From the NCBI RefSeq assembly GCF_007786475.1, contig NZ_VNJJ01000012.1, positions 89,088 through 153,087 on the forward strand: a stretch of DNA of 64,000 nt. Direction: 5' to 3'. Origin of the DNA: Cohnella terricola. Its GTDB lineage: Bacteria > Bacillota > Bacilli > Paenibacillales > Paenibacillaceae. Positions within the stretch are counted from its first letter, which is position 1. Every line of letters starts with the position of its first letter. Made by a program: the position numbers and the translations under genes. The notes below the pieces were generated by a model. It was not told where the DNA came from and made no database searches. It saw only the letters and a program-made list of their open reading frames with translations. Positions 36,825 through 45,455 of the stretch are shown here, piece by piece.

Positions 36825-37961
36825 TCAGCCAATCTTAAGCCATGTCCGCGTTTTGGCCGACCGCTTGATTGCATCCAAGAGTACCCGGTTCTTATATCCA
36901 TCCTCGAAGTTCGGGGAAGGACACGCATTCTCATGAATTCCTCGCATAAACTCGTGCATTAAATAAACAAACGCTTGCTCGTAACCGCTCTTCTTTCCGG
37001 CAAGCTTACGGAGTTCGTCGCCCGGCGCTTCGTAATCTGAGCAATCGATGTTTCTGAATTCGCCCTTCCCTGTCACCGGATCCTGCAGACATAACCTGAC
37101 CGTATTCAATTCTTCCAGATCCAAACGCAAGGAGCCCTTATTCCCGTTGATTTCGATCAGATTCGAGCGATGGAAGCCCTTACCCAATTGCGAAACCTCG
37201 AAGATGCCGATAATTCCGTTGTCAAAACGTACAAGCGCGGTCAGCGCGGTGTTCATCGATTCGCACGAGCTATTTTCGTTCGGCGGGCTGATCTTCTCCT
37301 CGTGGGGAGACGTAGTTGTGCCGTTCATGCTGCCGACCGGACATTCGGTGCTGTCTTTCATGCCGACGGCCTCTTGAATTTCCCCGATTAAATTACGTCC
37401 CAGATCAATAGAATGGGCCAGCAAATCTTCCAGCAGTTCACGCTTGGAAGAGGTTCCGAGACGATCGTTCGACTTCGGGCAGCACTGTGCGCGAAAATGA
37501 TAAATATCGCCCAGCAAGCCGTCATTGACGATTTTGCGCGCATATCGAACGGCTGGCATATAGCGCAGCGGGTACGGAACCATATGAACGACGCCGGCTT
37601 TGCGTGCCGACCTCCATATCTTCTCCGCTTCGGCTTTGCTTCCCGCTAGAGGGCTGCTGCAAATAATATGCTTACCCGCCTCCGCTGCGGCGACGGCGAT
37701 TTCCCTATGCAAAGAAACCGGTGTGCCGATGTCAATGATATCGATGTCGTCTCTCTCGATTAGTCGTCGCCAATCCGTCTCGTAAGACAGCCAACCGAGC
37801 TCCTCCGCAGCAAGCTTTACTTCGTTTTCCCTCCGGCCGACAATCGTTTGCATAACGGGCTCAATACCGATCCTGGAATGCGCAAGCAGATCCCGATAAG
37901 CTTGGCTATGGACTCGCCCCGGGAAAGAATGGCCGATCATTCCGACACGGACTTTCCTCAT
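36825..37961 (-). CDS. Gfo/Idh/MocA family NAD(P)-dependent sugar dehydrogenase
   Basis: A 378-residue oxidoreductase. The N-terminal Rossmann fold starts VRVGMIGHSFPGRVHSQAY; the family's EKP motif is altered to CSSPLAGSKAEAE, so the usual catalytic Lys region is unusual (no EKP). The C-terminal alpha/beta domain contains HSIDLGRNLIG with the His typical of the active site. The start codon overlaps the stop of the upstream isomerase gene (ATGA), with CTGGAG as ribosome site. It likely acts on the same imported sugar or polyol as the neighbouring MDR dehydrogenase, as in inositol- or inosose-like pathways; the substrate is unknown. Confidence 0.88.
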   Translation of the reverse strand: MRKVRVGMIGHSFPGRVHSQAYRDLLAHSRIGIEPVMQTIVGRRENEVKLAAEELGWLSYETDWRRLIERDDIDIIDIGTPVSLHREIAVAAAEAGKHIICSSPLAGSKAEAEKIWRSARKAGVVHMVPYPLRYMPAVRYARKIVNDGLLGDIYHFRAQCCPKSNDRLGTSSKRELLEDLLAHSIDLGRNLIGEIQEAVGMKDSTECPVGSMNGTTTSPHEEKISPPNENSSCESMNTALTALVRFDNGIIGIFEVSQLGKGFHRSNLIEINGNKGSLRLDLEELNTVRLCLQDPVTGKGEFRNIDCSDYEAPGDELRKLAGKKSGYEQAFVYLMHEFMRGIHENACPSPNFEDGYKNRVLLDAIKRSAKTRTWLKIG

Positions 37962-38839
37962 ACTCCAGGGTTAACAGCTCTGACCGGAATGCCGAGCTCG
38001 TTCTCCACAAAGTTCCGGCAGATCTCCAGACTCTGGTAAGGCGTACTCGTGGAGCGGTCGATTTCTACGGTCAGCCAGCTGTCATACTCTATATCGATCA
38101 ACGCTTCTATAATCGGCTGGAAGGATATTCTCCCCAGTCCCAACTCGCAAAATACAGGCAGCGCTTCATTGCCGATCAGCATTGGAAAATCTTCGATTTT
38201 CGCATCCTCTTTGGTCAAATCTTTAAGATGCACATAGGCGACGCGTTCCTTATATTTGCGAATGAGCTGTGCCGGATCCATACCGGCTCCGGTGAGATGC
38301 GCCGTGTCCGGAGCGAAGAAAACAACGTCAGGGTCGCACATTTCGAGAAGCGCTTCCAATTCATGCTGATTTTCGATCTCAGTCCACAGATGCGGGTGAA
38401 GGCATGCTTTGACTCCCAGCTGATAAATGCTTTTCGCCGCTTCGTCGATCGTCTGCGCCGCAATTTTGAGTTCATCTAAAGTAGCTGGCCCTTGGCGCGG
38501 ACCTCCGGGACCGAAGACGATATGTCCTGCTCCGCATTGAGAGGCGATTTTCGCCAGTCTCACGTTAAAATCGATTATATCCTGTCTTTTGGAGACATCC
38601 GCGAACCTTCTTGAAGCTTCTCCCGACGCTCCCCCATATAACGCGGTCATCCGAAGCTTCTTCTCCTCCAGAAGCTCCGTCAGCTCCGAAGCTTGTCCTT
38701 CGTATTGAAGCGCAAACGACGGCCATGGCTCGATCGCTTGGAAGCCGAGCTTGGATGCCTCGTCCAAGGCTAGCAGGTGATTATCTCCCCAAGTAATTGC
38801 GTGAACGGCCGTCTTTCCTTTAAATTGAGTCATGTCCAA
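37958..38839 (-). CDS. Sugar phosphate isomerase/epimerase (TIM barrel)
   Basis: A 293-residue xylose-isomerase-like TIM-barrel protein with the segments LHPHLWTEIE, VVFFAPDTAHLTGAG, VAYVHLKDLTK and SWLTVEIDRS that carry the metal ligands (Glu, Asp, His, Glu) of this superfamily. The ATG at 38839 has a strong GGAGG site. It is the first gene of the unit isomerase, Gfo/Idh/MocA dehydrogenase, AraC regulator. A TATAAT -10 box (38879-38874) and an AraC-type site (38908-38932) precede it. Confidence 0.88.
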   Translation of the reverse strand: MDMTQFKGKTAVHAITWGDNHLLALDEASKLGFQAIEPWPSFALQYEGQASELTELLEEKKLRMTALYGGASGEASRRFADVSKRQDIIDFNVRLAKIASQCGAGHIVFGPGGPRQGPATLDELKIAAQTIDEAAKSIYQLGVKACLHPHLWTEIENQHELEALLEMCDPDVVFFAPDTAHLTGAGMDPAQLIRKYKERVAYVHLKDLTKEDAKIEDFPMLIGNEALPVFCELGLGRISFQPIIEALIDIEYDSWLTVEIDRSTSTPYQSLEICRNFVENELGIPVRAVNPGV

Positions 38840-38907
38840 CCTCCTGCTTATAGAAGATTTTTAAAACAACTCAATTATACGCCGCCCTGCAGCTTGAAGA
38901 TTTAGCT

Positions 38908-38932
38908 GGAAATCTGACTTTTTATCTAAAAC
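38908..38932 (-). promoter_or_regulatory. AraC-type activator site of the isomerase/dehydrogenase/AraC unit
   Basis: The minus strand reads GTTTTAGATAAAAAGTC then AGATTTCC, matching the site at 35869-35893. The TATAAT -10 box lies 28 bases downstream, one base different from the other promoter, again without a -35 box. Confidence 0.6.
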
Positions 38933-38953
38933 AATGACGGCCCGAACCTCGAC

Positions 38954-38985
38954 AAAAAAAGACACCGATACTCGCGCCCGGTGCC
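38954..38985 (-). terminator. Terminator of the RpiR regulator gene
   Basis: GACACCG (38961-38967) pairs with CGGTGCC (38979-38985), allowing one G-U pair, and a run of seven T follows on the minus strand, 12 bases after the gene's stop. Confidence 0.7.
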
Positions 38986-38997
38986 CCGCCTTCCATC

Positions 38998-39861
38998 TTA
39001 TCTTCTGTGCTTGCTAGCCAGTATATTATGCGTCTTGGTCAAATACTTCTTCACGTTCTGATACTCCGCGCTCGCAACTCCCGCGAACAGAATGTCGATC
39101 ACGGTCAGCATCGCGATCCGCGATCCCATCGCACCGCTGCGGATCGTCACTTCCGGCGTGGAAATACCAAGAAGTACGTTCGCTTTGTCCGCCAGTTCGC
39201 TCTTGTTGATTTTCGTAATCGCGATAATGTGCGCCCCGTTCTTCTTGGCGATCTCGAGCGTATCGAGAATTTCCGCCGTATCTCCGGAATACGAGATGAA
39301 GATCGCCACGTCGCCTTTGCCGAGCAGCGTCGCCGCCGTCAGTTGGCTATGTCCGTCCGTATAAGCGTGACACATCTTATTGATCCGAGAAAACTTCTGC
39401 TCCGCGTCCTTACACACGAGTCCGGACGCCCCGATACCGAAAAAGACGATCCGGCTGCTGCCCCGCAGCAGCTTCACCGCTTTGGCGACTTCGTTGCGGT
39501 CGAGGACGCTCTGCGTATCTTCGATGGATTTGCAATTATTCAAAGAGATGTTGGAGATGATGGTCGACAGGTCGTCTCCCGGCTGGATATCGGTGTACTG
39601 GTCTTTCTGCTCGTCGTTCATCGAACCGATCGATGTCGAGATGCTCACGATAAAGCTGCGATAGCTGCCGTAACCCATCGTCTTGCAGAAACGCAGCACG
39701 GAAGCATCGCTCGTCTTGCTTGCCTTGGCGAGATTTTTAATCGAAAGATGCGGGATCTCCGACACGTTAGCCAGAATATAATCCGCAAGCATCTTCTCCA
39801 CGGGCGTTAAGCTATCTTTCATATCCCGTATTTTAATCAGTACGTTATCGTAAATAGCCAT
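38998..39861 (-). CDS. MurR/RpiR family regulator with SIS domain
   Basis: A 287-residue regulator with an N-terminal RpiR helix-turn-helix (about 1-78; IKNLAKASKTSDASVLRFCKTMGY) and a C-terminal SIS phosphosugar-binding domain (about 110-250; IVFFGIGASGLVC, VAIFISYSGDTAEIL). Length is normal. It has its own terminator and lies alone beside the sugar locus. It could act on that locus, or it could be the regulator that binds the MurR-like palindrome upstream of anmK, since no other RpiR protein is seen in the window. An inverted repeat ATATTA-AGCG-TAATAT (39930-39945) lies upstream and may be its own operator. Confidence 0.92.
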   Translation of the reverse strand: MAIYDNVLIKIRDMKDSLTPVEKMLADYILANVSEIPHLSIKNLAKASKTSDASVLRFCKTMGYGSYRSFIVSISTSIGSMNDEQKDQYTDIQPGDDLSTIISNISLNNCKSIEDTQSVLDRNEVAKAVKLLRGSSRIVFFGIGASGLVCKDAEQKFSRINKMCHAYTDGHSQLTAATLLGKGDVAIFISYSGDTAEILDTLEIAKKNGAHIIAITKINKSELADKANVLLGISTPEVTIRSGAMGSRIAMLTVIDILFAGVASAEYQNVKKYLTKTHNILASKHRR

Positions 39862-39929
39862 GCTCGTTCCATCTCACCTTATCCGTAGAGTCGTCTTAAC
39901 CCGGATGCCGGAAATGCCGATTTGATCTT

Positions 39930-39945
39930 ATATTAAGCGTAATAT
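39930..39945. promoter_or_regulatory. Inverted repeat upstream of the RpiR gene
   Basis: ATATTAAGCGTAATAT is a perfect six-base inverted repeat around AGCG, about 70-85 bases upstream of the RpiR start. It is a candidate autoregulatory operator. Confidence 0.35.
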
Positions 39946-40102
39946 ATGGAAAAGACAAGAGAGGTTTCGAGCGAATTCCGCTAATTTCGACCTGTTTTTC
40001 CGGATTTGGTTTCCGGAAGCCCCATTATTTTCCGCACAACCGAGTGCGGTCTCCCCTCGTCCAACCTTGTAAGGCATACGATGAAAGGGATGATAGACAA
40101 CT

Positions 40103-41122
40103 ATGAAAACGAAAATCGGATCAATCGCCTTGGCCGGCCTGCTGCTTGGACAAACGGTTGCCGCGCATGCCGCCGAAGCTTTGCCTGACATCTACGTCGA
40201 TGGCAAGAGACTGACGCTTGCCGCCGAGCCCGTCGTCGTTGACGGCAGCACCCTCGTTCCAATGCGCGCCATCTTCGAAGCGCAGAATGCCGCGGTGACA
40301 TGGACGAACGCGACGCAAACGGTAATAGCGGTCAAGAACGGCGTTACCCTTACATACCGGCTCGGGGAGAACACGGCATACAGGAACGGCGAATCTGTAG
40401 CGCTGGCGCAGCCTGGGAAAATCATAGACGGCACGACGATGGTTCCGCTCCGTTTCGTAAGCGAGACGTTGGGCAATCTCGTGCAATGGCATTCGTACTC
40501 GGGCGACATCTCGATCTCGACTTCGGGGGTATTGCCAAATACGGTGTCGTACGGCGTGAACCTGCGCGCCGCTCCCGCTAACGGTGCGAATACTCCGATC
40601 GTGCGAATGCTCGCCAAAGGCGAGAAAATCCAAGTGCTTCGAGAGATCGATGCGAACTGGCTGGAGGCGCGCACGAAGGACGGTAAAATCGGTTTTGTAT
40701 CGGCGAAGCCGCTTTATACGGATTACGAGAGTCCTTCGCTGGTCAAGCTTAAGGGCGAAGAATTGATCGCTTACGGCAGAAAGTATCTCGGCACGCCTTA
40801 CGAATTCGGGGCGGCCCTCGGCCAGACTTCGACGTTCGATTGTTCCTCGTTCGTTCACCTCGTTTTCGAAGACGTGCTCTCCATGGACTTGCCGCGAATC
40901 TCGTATAATCAGGCGAAAGAAGGCAATGAAGTCGGACTGAACGAGCTTCGAGTCGGCGATCTATTATTCTTCGGAGCCAGAGGCTTGGAGATCGGCCACG
41001 TCGGCATCTATGCGGGCGACAACCGGATACTCCATACCTACTCCAAAGAAAAAGGCGTTCATTTCGACGATTTCGACGAGAAATGGAAAAAGAGATTCGT
41101 CACGGCGCGCAGGTTGTTCTAA
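40103..41122 (+). CDS. Secreted NlpC/P60 cell-wall hydrolase with copper-amine-oxidase-like and SH3 domains
   Basis: A 339-residue exported enzyme. A signal peptide ends near AAHAAE (residue about 24). Residues about 30-140 are a copper-amine-oxidase N-terminal-like domain (LVPMRAIFEAQNAAVTW, MVPLRFVSETLG), about 150-205 an SH3-like domain (VNLRAAPANGANTPIVRML), and about 218-339 an NlpC/P60 peptidase. The catalytic Cys lies in FDCSSFVHLVF and the His in IGHVGIYAGDN. NlpC/P60 proteins cut D-Glu-diamino-acid or related bonds in peptidoglycan stem peptides. It is monocistronic, facing a convergent acetyltransferase gene across a shared hairpin. Confidence 0.93.
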   Translation: MKTKIGSIALAGLLLGQTVAAHAAEALPDIYVDGKRLTLAAEPVVVDGSTLVPMRAIFEAQNAAVTWTNATQTVIAVKNGVTLTYRLGENTAYRNGESVALAQPGKIIDGTTMVPLRFVSETLGNLVQWHSYSGDISISTSGVLPNTVSYGVNLRAAPANGANTPIVRMLAKGEKIQVLREIDANWLEARTKDGKIGFVSAKPLYTDYESPSLVKLKGEELIAYGRKYLGTPYEFGAALGQTSTFDCSSFVHLVFEDVLSMDLPRISYNQAKEGNEVGLNELRVGDLLFFGARGLEIGHVGIYAGDNRILHTYSKEKGVHFDDFDEKWKKRFVTARRLF

Positions 41123-41154
41123 GTGCATCGAAGTTTCTGCATTCCGGAAACGCC

Positions 41155-41187
41155 AAAAAAATCCGCCGGCCCGATGCCGGCGGATTT
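41155..41187 (-). terminator. Shared terminator between NlpC/P60 and GNAT genes
   Basis: AAATCCGCCGGC (41159-41170) and GCCGGCGGATTT (41176-41187) form a perfect 12-base stem with a five-base loop. A run of seven T follows on the minus strand; on the plus strand only TTT follows, so it works best for the GNAT gene but can stop both. Confidence 0.85.
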
Positions 41188-41203
41188 GGAGCGTGGGTGC
41201 ACC

Positions 41204-42070
41204 CTAGCTCATTGATTTTTTCAAATGAACCTGCTCGACAGTCTTCTCGAATCCCAATTTACATAGAAGGGAATAGAGGTTCGAATGGGATTCCGGCAGA
41301 TTAACGACCGTTCTCTTGATCGCAGACTCCAGGGGACGGAAGGCTTGGGCAAGAGCGGCCGACAGAATCTCGTCGCGATCCGGCCTTAACGGATCCGCTT
41401 CGCATTGGTAGAGATACAGGGCGGATAGGCTGCCATCTTCTCCTTTAAGCGTCTTATAGAACGCATAGCCGACCAATCGACCGTCTGCCAATACTTGCAC
41501 GCATTCCCCTTTGCCCATGTTGGCCGCTTGCGCCTGCCATGTCGATCTCCCCCCGCCGAACTCCGCTTCTCCTATATCCTCGGGCAACCCGCGGCGATAT
41601 TCGTATCCTTCGGGAGCGGTCAAATCCAATGCTCCTTCATGCTGCATGAAGGCAAGGCGATCGACCTTACGGTAGCCGACGCTCTCGTATAACCGGATAG
41701 CCGCTTCGTTCCGCGCGATCGCTTCCAGCAGCGCCTCGTCTACTTTCTCTTCCGCGTACAAGGCCATATTGTGTTCCATCAGCATTTTGCCGTAACCCTT
41801 TCCGCGATATTCAGGGACTATGGCTGTTCCTCCGTTCCACGCGAATATTCGGCCGTTTCTCGTTCTGAATCCGTTAACGATAATTCCGATCGGTCGATCA
41901 TCCTCGAATGCGGCGAACGAGCGTTCAAGCGACAACCCTTCGTTCGCGACCCGGTTCAAAAAACGATCCACCGTCGTCTGTACGTTTGAGAAGTAATTTT
42001 CAAAGCCCCGATTCCATAGATCGACGATCTCCTCCGCGGATAATCGGCTTAATTTTTCGTAACGAATCAT
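41204..42070 (-). CDS. GNAT family N-acetyltransferase
   Basis: A 288-residue acetyltransferase. The acetyl-CoA loop reads VPEYRGKGYGKMLMEHN, followed by the helix with ARNEAAIRLYESVGYRKV, which is the usual GNAT layout. A second, weaker GNAT-like half is possible in the C-terminal 140 residues (VLADGRLVGYAFYK). The ATG at 42070 follows GGAGGGTTTGAT; the longer frame to 42199 has no ribosome site and runs through an AT-rich hairpin. The acetylated substrate is unknown. Confidence 0.9.
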   Translation of the reverse strand: MIRYEKLSRLSAEEIVDLWNRGFENYFSNVQTTVDRFLNRVANEGLSLERSFAAFEDDRPIGIIVNGFRTRNGRIFAWNGGTAIVPEYRGKGYGKMLMEHNMALYAEEKVDEALLEAIARNEAAIRLYESVGYRKVDRLAFMQHEGALDLTAPEGYEYRRGLPEDIGEAEFGGGRSTWQAQAANMGKGECVQVLADGRLVGYAFYKTLKGEDGSLSALYLYQCEADPLRPDRDEILSAALAQAFRPLESAIKRTVVNLPESHSNLYSLLCKLGFEKTVEQVHLKKSMS

Positions 42071-42137
42071 ATCAAACCCTCCATTAACCGGAAAAATATT
42101 ACTCTTCATTCTCAAGCTATCAAACTGTTTCTTATTT

Positions 42138-42174
42138 GAAAAGGGAACAAAAATATCAAAAATTTCCCCTTTTC
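42138..42174. other. Stem-loop in the leader of the GNAT gene
   Basis: GAAAAGGG (42138-42145) and CCCTTTTC (42167-42174) are perfectly complementary around a 21-base AT-rich loop, about 70-100 bases before the GNAT start. It could be a leader structure; function unknown. Confidence 0.3.
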
Positions 42175-42239
42175 GTCTTTGTGTCGAACGACCGCGCAAT
42201 TTGCTTCACCGACAGAAGAAAATGCGACAGCTTTTTCGT

Positions 42240-42254
42240 GATACATAATGTATC
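42240..42254. promoter_or_regulatory. Perfect palindrome upstream of yyaC
   Basis: GATACATAATGTATC is a perfect 15-base palindrome about 50-65 bases before the yyaC start. It may be an operator or overlap a sporulation promoter; I cannot decide which. Confidence 0.35.
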
Positions 42255-42304
42255 ATTTTATTCATTGGAAAGTGCCGATCTTATCCTATTTACGAGGTGA
42301 AAAA

Positions 42305-42892
42305 ATGTCCGTACCGTCCATGCCCTGTTACGTCGCATATACCGATCCTGCCGCATCGATGCGGCTGGCGAACCGGTTCGGCGCGTATTTCAATAGACTT
42401 CCGCCGCGGAGGCGTATCGTCGTCGTCTGCATCGGGACCGACCGCTGCACGGGCGATTCGCTCGGTCCGTTGACGGGAACGCTGCTAAGCAAATACCGGT
42501 CTCCCGATTTCGAGATTTACGGCACGCTGGAACACCCCGTTCACGCGATGAACCTCGCGGATACGATGGACGAGCTGTATGCCCGTTTTGATGATCCTTT
42601 CATAATCGGCATCGACGCTTGCCTCGGACAAGCCGCCAGCATCGGAGCCGTGTTGATCGGCGACGGCCCGCTGCGGCCGGGTGCAGGCGTCAACAAGGAA
42701 CTCCCTCCGGTCGGGGACATTCACGTGTCCGGCGTCGTAAACATCGGAGGACTGCTCGGCTATCAAGCGCTGCAGACCACCCGGCTGCACCTTATCATGA
42801 GCATGTCCGGTCTGATCTCCCGCAGCTTGCTCGTCGGAATCCGGATGTCGTCCGGCCGTGCGATCGAGACGCCGGCAATGCATGGATATTAG
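42305..42892 (+). CDS. yyaC: Spore protease YyaC-like protein (DUF1256)
   Basis: A roughly 195-residue protein of the YyaC/DUF1256 family, related in fold to the spore germination protease GPR. Recognisable stretches are IVVVCIGTDRCTGDSLGPLTG, GTLEHPVHAMNL, IIGIDACLGQ and GDIHVSGVVNIGGLLGYQ. No signal peptide or membrane segment. The ATG at 42305 follows GAGGTG at five bases; the upstream in-frame ATG at 42248 lies in the palindrome and lacks a ribosome site. It is usually expressed in sporulation, which supports an endospore former. Confidence 0.93.
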   Translation: MSVPSMPCYVAYTDPAASMRLANRFGAYFNRLPPRRRIVVVCIGTDRCTGDSLGPLTGTLLSKYRSPDFEIYGTLEHPVHAMNLADTMDELYARFDDPFIIGIDACLGQAASIGAVLIGDGPLRPGAGVNKELPPVGDIHVSGVVNIGGLLGYQALQTTRLHLIMSMSGLISRSLLVGIRMSSGRAIETPAMHGY

Positions 42893-42894
42893 TA

Positions 42895-42922
42895 GAGCCA
42901 CCGGGAAGTACCCCGATGGCTC
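42895..42922. terminator. Stem-loop between yyaC and the TerB-like gene
   Basis: GAGCCACCGGG and CCCGATGGCTC pair with one mismatch around a short loop, two bases after the yyaC stop and four before the convergent gene's stop. T-runs are lacking on both sides. Confidence 0.45.
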
Positions 42923-42926
42923 GAAA

Positions 42927-43340
42927 TCATTCGATAGGATTCAATATCAGCTGCATGCCTTGCGTCTTGAGCTGATCATATGCGATCGCCCACGATTTGA
43001 ACGCTTCATACGTCTCGTCCGGGACGCCGAACATCCGCTTCATATCCATGACGATCTGCTTCTCTTCGTCGCAATAGTCTCCGTCCGCATAAGCCAGCAG
43101 CAGAATTTCCAAGAAGAAAAGATGCTGGACCCGCTGGTCTTGAATCCCGGATAAAACCTCAGACAGCTCTCTATGCCGCGGAACGACTCTCAAGTGATCT
43201 TCCAAACCTAGCTCGGTACGCACGGCCTGCAAGTACCGCTTTTCATTGCCGCTAACGAAGCCGTCCGCGTTCGCGACGGCGTGCGCCAGCTCCAAGAAAG
43301 CCTCCCGATGCTCTCTCTCCTGAATAAAATGCAAAAACAT
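42927..43340 (-). CDS. TerB-like domain protein
   Basis: A small, fully helical acidic protein of 137 residues. The pattern AFLELAHAVANADGFVSGNEK, followed by LLLAYADGDYCDEEKQIV, resembles the repeated Asp-rich motif of the tellurite-resistance TerB fold, in which such acidic helices can bind metal. No other ter genes are near, so a role in tellurite resistance is not implied. It is cytoplasmic and apparently monocistronic. I rate the fold call moderate and give no function. Confidence 0.7.
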   Translation of the reverse strand: MFLHFIQEREHREAFLELAHAVANADGFVSGNEKRYLQAVRTELGLEDHLRVVPRHRELSEVLSGIQDQRVQHLFFLEILLLAYADGDYCDEEKQIVMDMKRMFGVPDETYEAFKSWAIAYDQLKTQGMQLILNPIE

Positions 43341-43468
43341 CCGCGGTCAGCTCCTCATATCGCCAAATCCTTCCTCGCTCCATGTTGCAACGAAATCTCT
43401 CTTTTTTCAAGAGAATCGGCGAATTTTCGCGAAGTTATCGATATGTGCGGGTAATGGCTCCTAACGGA

Positions 43469-44899
43469 TCACCTATACTCTTTCGGTATTCTCCGCGCGA
43501 CCCCGGAGGCGATCGCCGCGCGAACGACGCGCTCCCGGATGCGCTCCACTACGGATTGATCGAAGACGCTCGGAATGATGTCGTATTTGCTGAGCTTGTC
43601 GTCAGGAATAACGGAAGCGATCGCCTCCGCCGCAGCTAGCTTCATCTCCTCGTTGATCTCCGCCGCCCGGCAATCAAGCGCCGCCCGGAACATGCCGGGG
43701 AAACAGAGCACGTTGTTGATCTGGTTCGGATAATCCGAGCGGCCAGTCGCGGCGACCGCCGCGATATCGTCGATCTCGCCCGGCAATATTTCCGGAGATG
43801 GATTGGCCATCGCGAACACGATCGGATTCGGTGCCATCTTCGCTACCATATCGCGCGTCAGCATCCCTCCCGCTGATACGCCGATGAAGACATCCGTCCC
43901 GACCAGCGCGTCGCTCAGCGATCCCGTTCTGCGATTCGGATTCGTGTATTCGGCATACGCCGTCTTCACCGAATTCGAATAGGTCTCCCCTTGAACGAGA
44001 ATGCCCTCCTTGTCGACTCCGATCAATTCCTTCACGCCTGCGGACAGCAAGATTTTGCTGATCGCCACGCCAGCCGCGCCGATGCCGCAGACGACGATAG
44101 TCACATCGGAAAGCGATTTGCCCGCGATTTTCAGAGCGTTGATCAACCCTGCGTAAGTCACGACGGCCGTCCCGTGCTGATCGTCGTGGAATACGGGAAT
44201 ATCGAGTTCCTCGCGCAGCCTCTCCTCGATCTCGAAGCATCTCGGGGAAGATATATCCTCCAGATTGATGCCGCCAAACGCCGGAGAGATCGCCTTGATC
44301 GTACGGACGATCTCGTCCGCGTCCGTCGTCTCGAGACAGACCGGGAACGCGTCTACTCCCGCGAACTGCTTGAACAGCATCGCTTTCCCTTCCATCACCG
44401 GCATCGCCGCACGCGGTCCGATATCGCCGAGTCCAAGCACGGCTGTGCCGTCGGAGACGACCGCGACGGTGTTGCGTTTGATGGTCAAAGAGAACGCCTT
44501 GTCCGCGTCTTCCCGAATTGCTGCGCATACCCGGGCGACATCCGGCGTATATACACGCGACAGATCGTCGCGATTCTGGATCGTGACCTTTGGCGTCACT
44601 TCGATCTTGCCGCCAAGGTGCAGCAGGAACGTCCGATCGGACGTGTTCACGACGCGAATGCCCGGTATTTTCCCGATCGCATCGAGAATCGGAGCGATGT
44701 CCGAAGCATCGACGACATTCACCGTCATATCCCGTACGCTGCCTTCGTTGCCGATATGGATCGTGTCGATGGCGATGATGTCCCCGCCAAGGCTGGACAC
44801 AATGTTGGCGACAAGCCCAAAATTCATTCGGTCGCCGACGATTTCCAGACGGATGATGACGCTTTTGCCGCCCAGCCCCTTATTGTTCCTTTGTGTCAT
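43469..44899 (-). CDS. NAD(P)-dependent malic enzyme with N-terminal ACT domain
   Basis: The 476-residue enzyme converts malate to pyruvate and CO2 with reduction of NAD(P). Residues 12-85 form an ACT-type regulatory domain (VIIRLEIVGDRMNFGLVANI). The catalytic part shows RVYTPDVARVCAAI, VVSDGTAVLGLGDIGPRAAMPVMEGKA-type motif, FHDDQHGTAVVTYAGL (metal-binding Asp) and the dinucleotide loop VVCGIGAAGVAI. The ACT domain suggests control by an amino acid. It is monocistronic or forms a unit with the gene 24 bases upstream. It could also serve the catabolic locus to the right by draining C4 acids. Confidence 0.93.
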   Translation of the reverse strand: MTQRNNKGLGGKSVIIRLEIVGDRMNFGLVANIVSSLGGDIIAIDTIHIGNEGSVRDMTVNVVDASDIAPILDAIGKIPGIRVVNTSDRTFLLHLGGKIEVTPKVTIQNRDDLSRVYTPDVARVCAAIREDADKAFSLTIKRNTVAVVSDGTAVLGLGDIGPRAAMPVMEGKAMLFKQFAGVDAFPVCLETTDADEIVRTIKAISPAFGGINLEDISSPRCFEIEERLREELDIPVFHDDQHGTAVVTYAGLINALKIAGKSLSDVTIVVCGIGAAGVAISKILLSAGVKELIGVDKEGILVQGETYSNSVKTAYAEYTNPNRRTGSLSDALVGTDVFIGVSAGGMLTRDMVAKMAPNPIVFAMANPSPEILPGEIDDIAAVAATGRSDYPNQINNVLCFPGMFRAALDCRAAEINEEMKLAAAEAIASVIPDDKLSKYDIIPSVFDQSVVERIRERVVRAAIASGVARRIPKEYR

Positions 44900-44923
44900 T
44901 GTTGTACTCGCTCCTTATTCGCG

Positions 44924-45430
44924 CTACATTTTCCTGGTCATGAATCCGCCATGAAACGCTTTCGGTTCGTAACTGACGATAAAACAATTCGGATCGATCT
45001 CGATCGCGTCCCGATACAGTTGCTGCTGTCTTCTGCGCGGAAGCACCACATTATGCACCCAGCGTCGTCCTTCCCGTCCGTCGCCCGCCCAACGGGTTAC
45101 GCCGTAACCTTTGGCTCTTAGAAGATCGGCCAGATCTCCGTATTCTTCTTTCGTCGTGATTTGCACCGTAATGTAACCAATCGCCAAGCGTTCCTCAATC
45201 TTGACGCCGAGCAGCACGCCCGCTCCATAGCTCAAGCAGTAGATCAGCAAGTTCAGCGGATTGTTCAGGTTATCCAGAACGAGTTTGAATCCGATGACGT
45301 AGATGCCGATCTCCACGGCGCTCATCATCGCCGCGACGTATCGGATGCCTTTGACCATCAAGATGAAACGGACGGACAGCATCGTGACGTACGTAATTTG
45401 CAAAACGATTATCGATAGAATGACCGTCAT
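44924..45430 (-). CDS. yebE: YebE-like membrane protein (UPF0316/DUF2179)
   Basis: A 168-residue membrane protein with three hydrophobic segments in the first 85 residues, then a cytoplasmic DUF2179-type domain (ERLAIGYITVQITTKEEYGDL, GYGVTRWAGDGREGRR) that ends PNCFIVSYEPKAFHGGF. The layout is that of UPF0316 proteins such as Bacillus YebE, whose function is not known. GAGGTG precedes the ATG. It lies 24 bases before the malic enzyme gene on the same strand, so the two may be co-transcribed. Confidence 0.88.
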   Translation of the reverse strand: MTVILSIIVLQITYVTMLSVRFILMVKGIRYVAAMMSAVEIGIYVIGFKLVLDNLNNPLNLLIYCLSYGAGVLLGVKIEERLAIGYITVQITTKEEYGDLADLLRAKGYGVTRWAGDGREGRRWVHNVVLPRRRQQQLYRDAIEIDPNCFIVSYEPKAFHGGFMTRKM

Positions 45431-45455
45431 CCTGCATCACCTCGTTTGATGGCGA

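Noticed and set aside
42927..43340. Tellurite resistance function for the TerB-like protein
   Set aside because: No other ter genes are present; the domain alone does not show that function.
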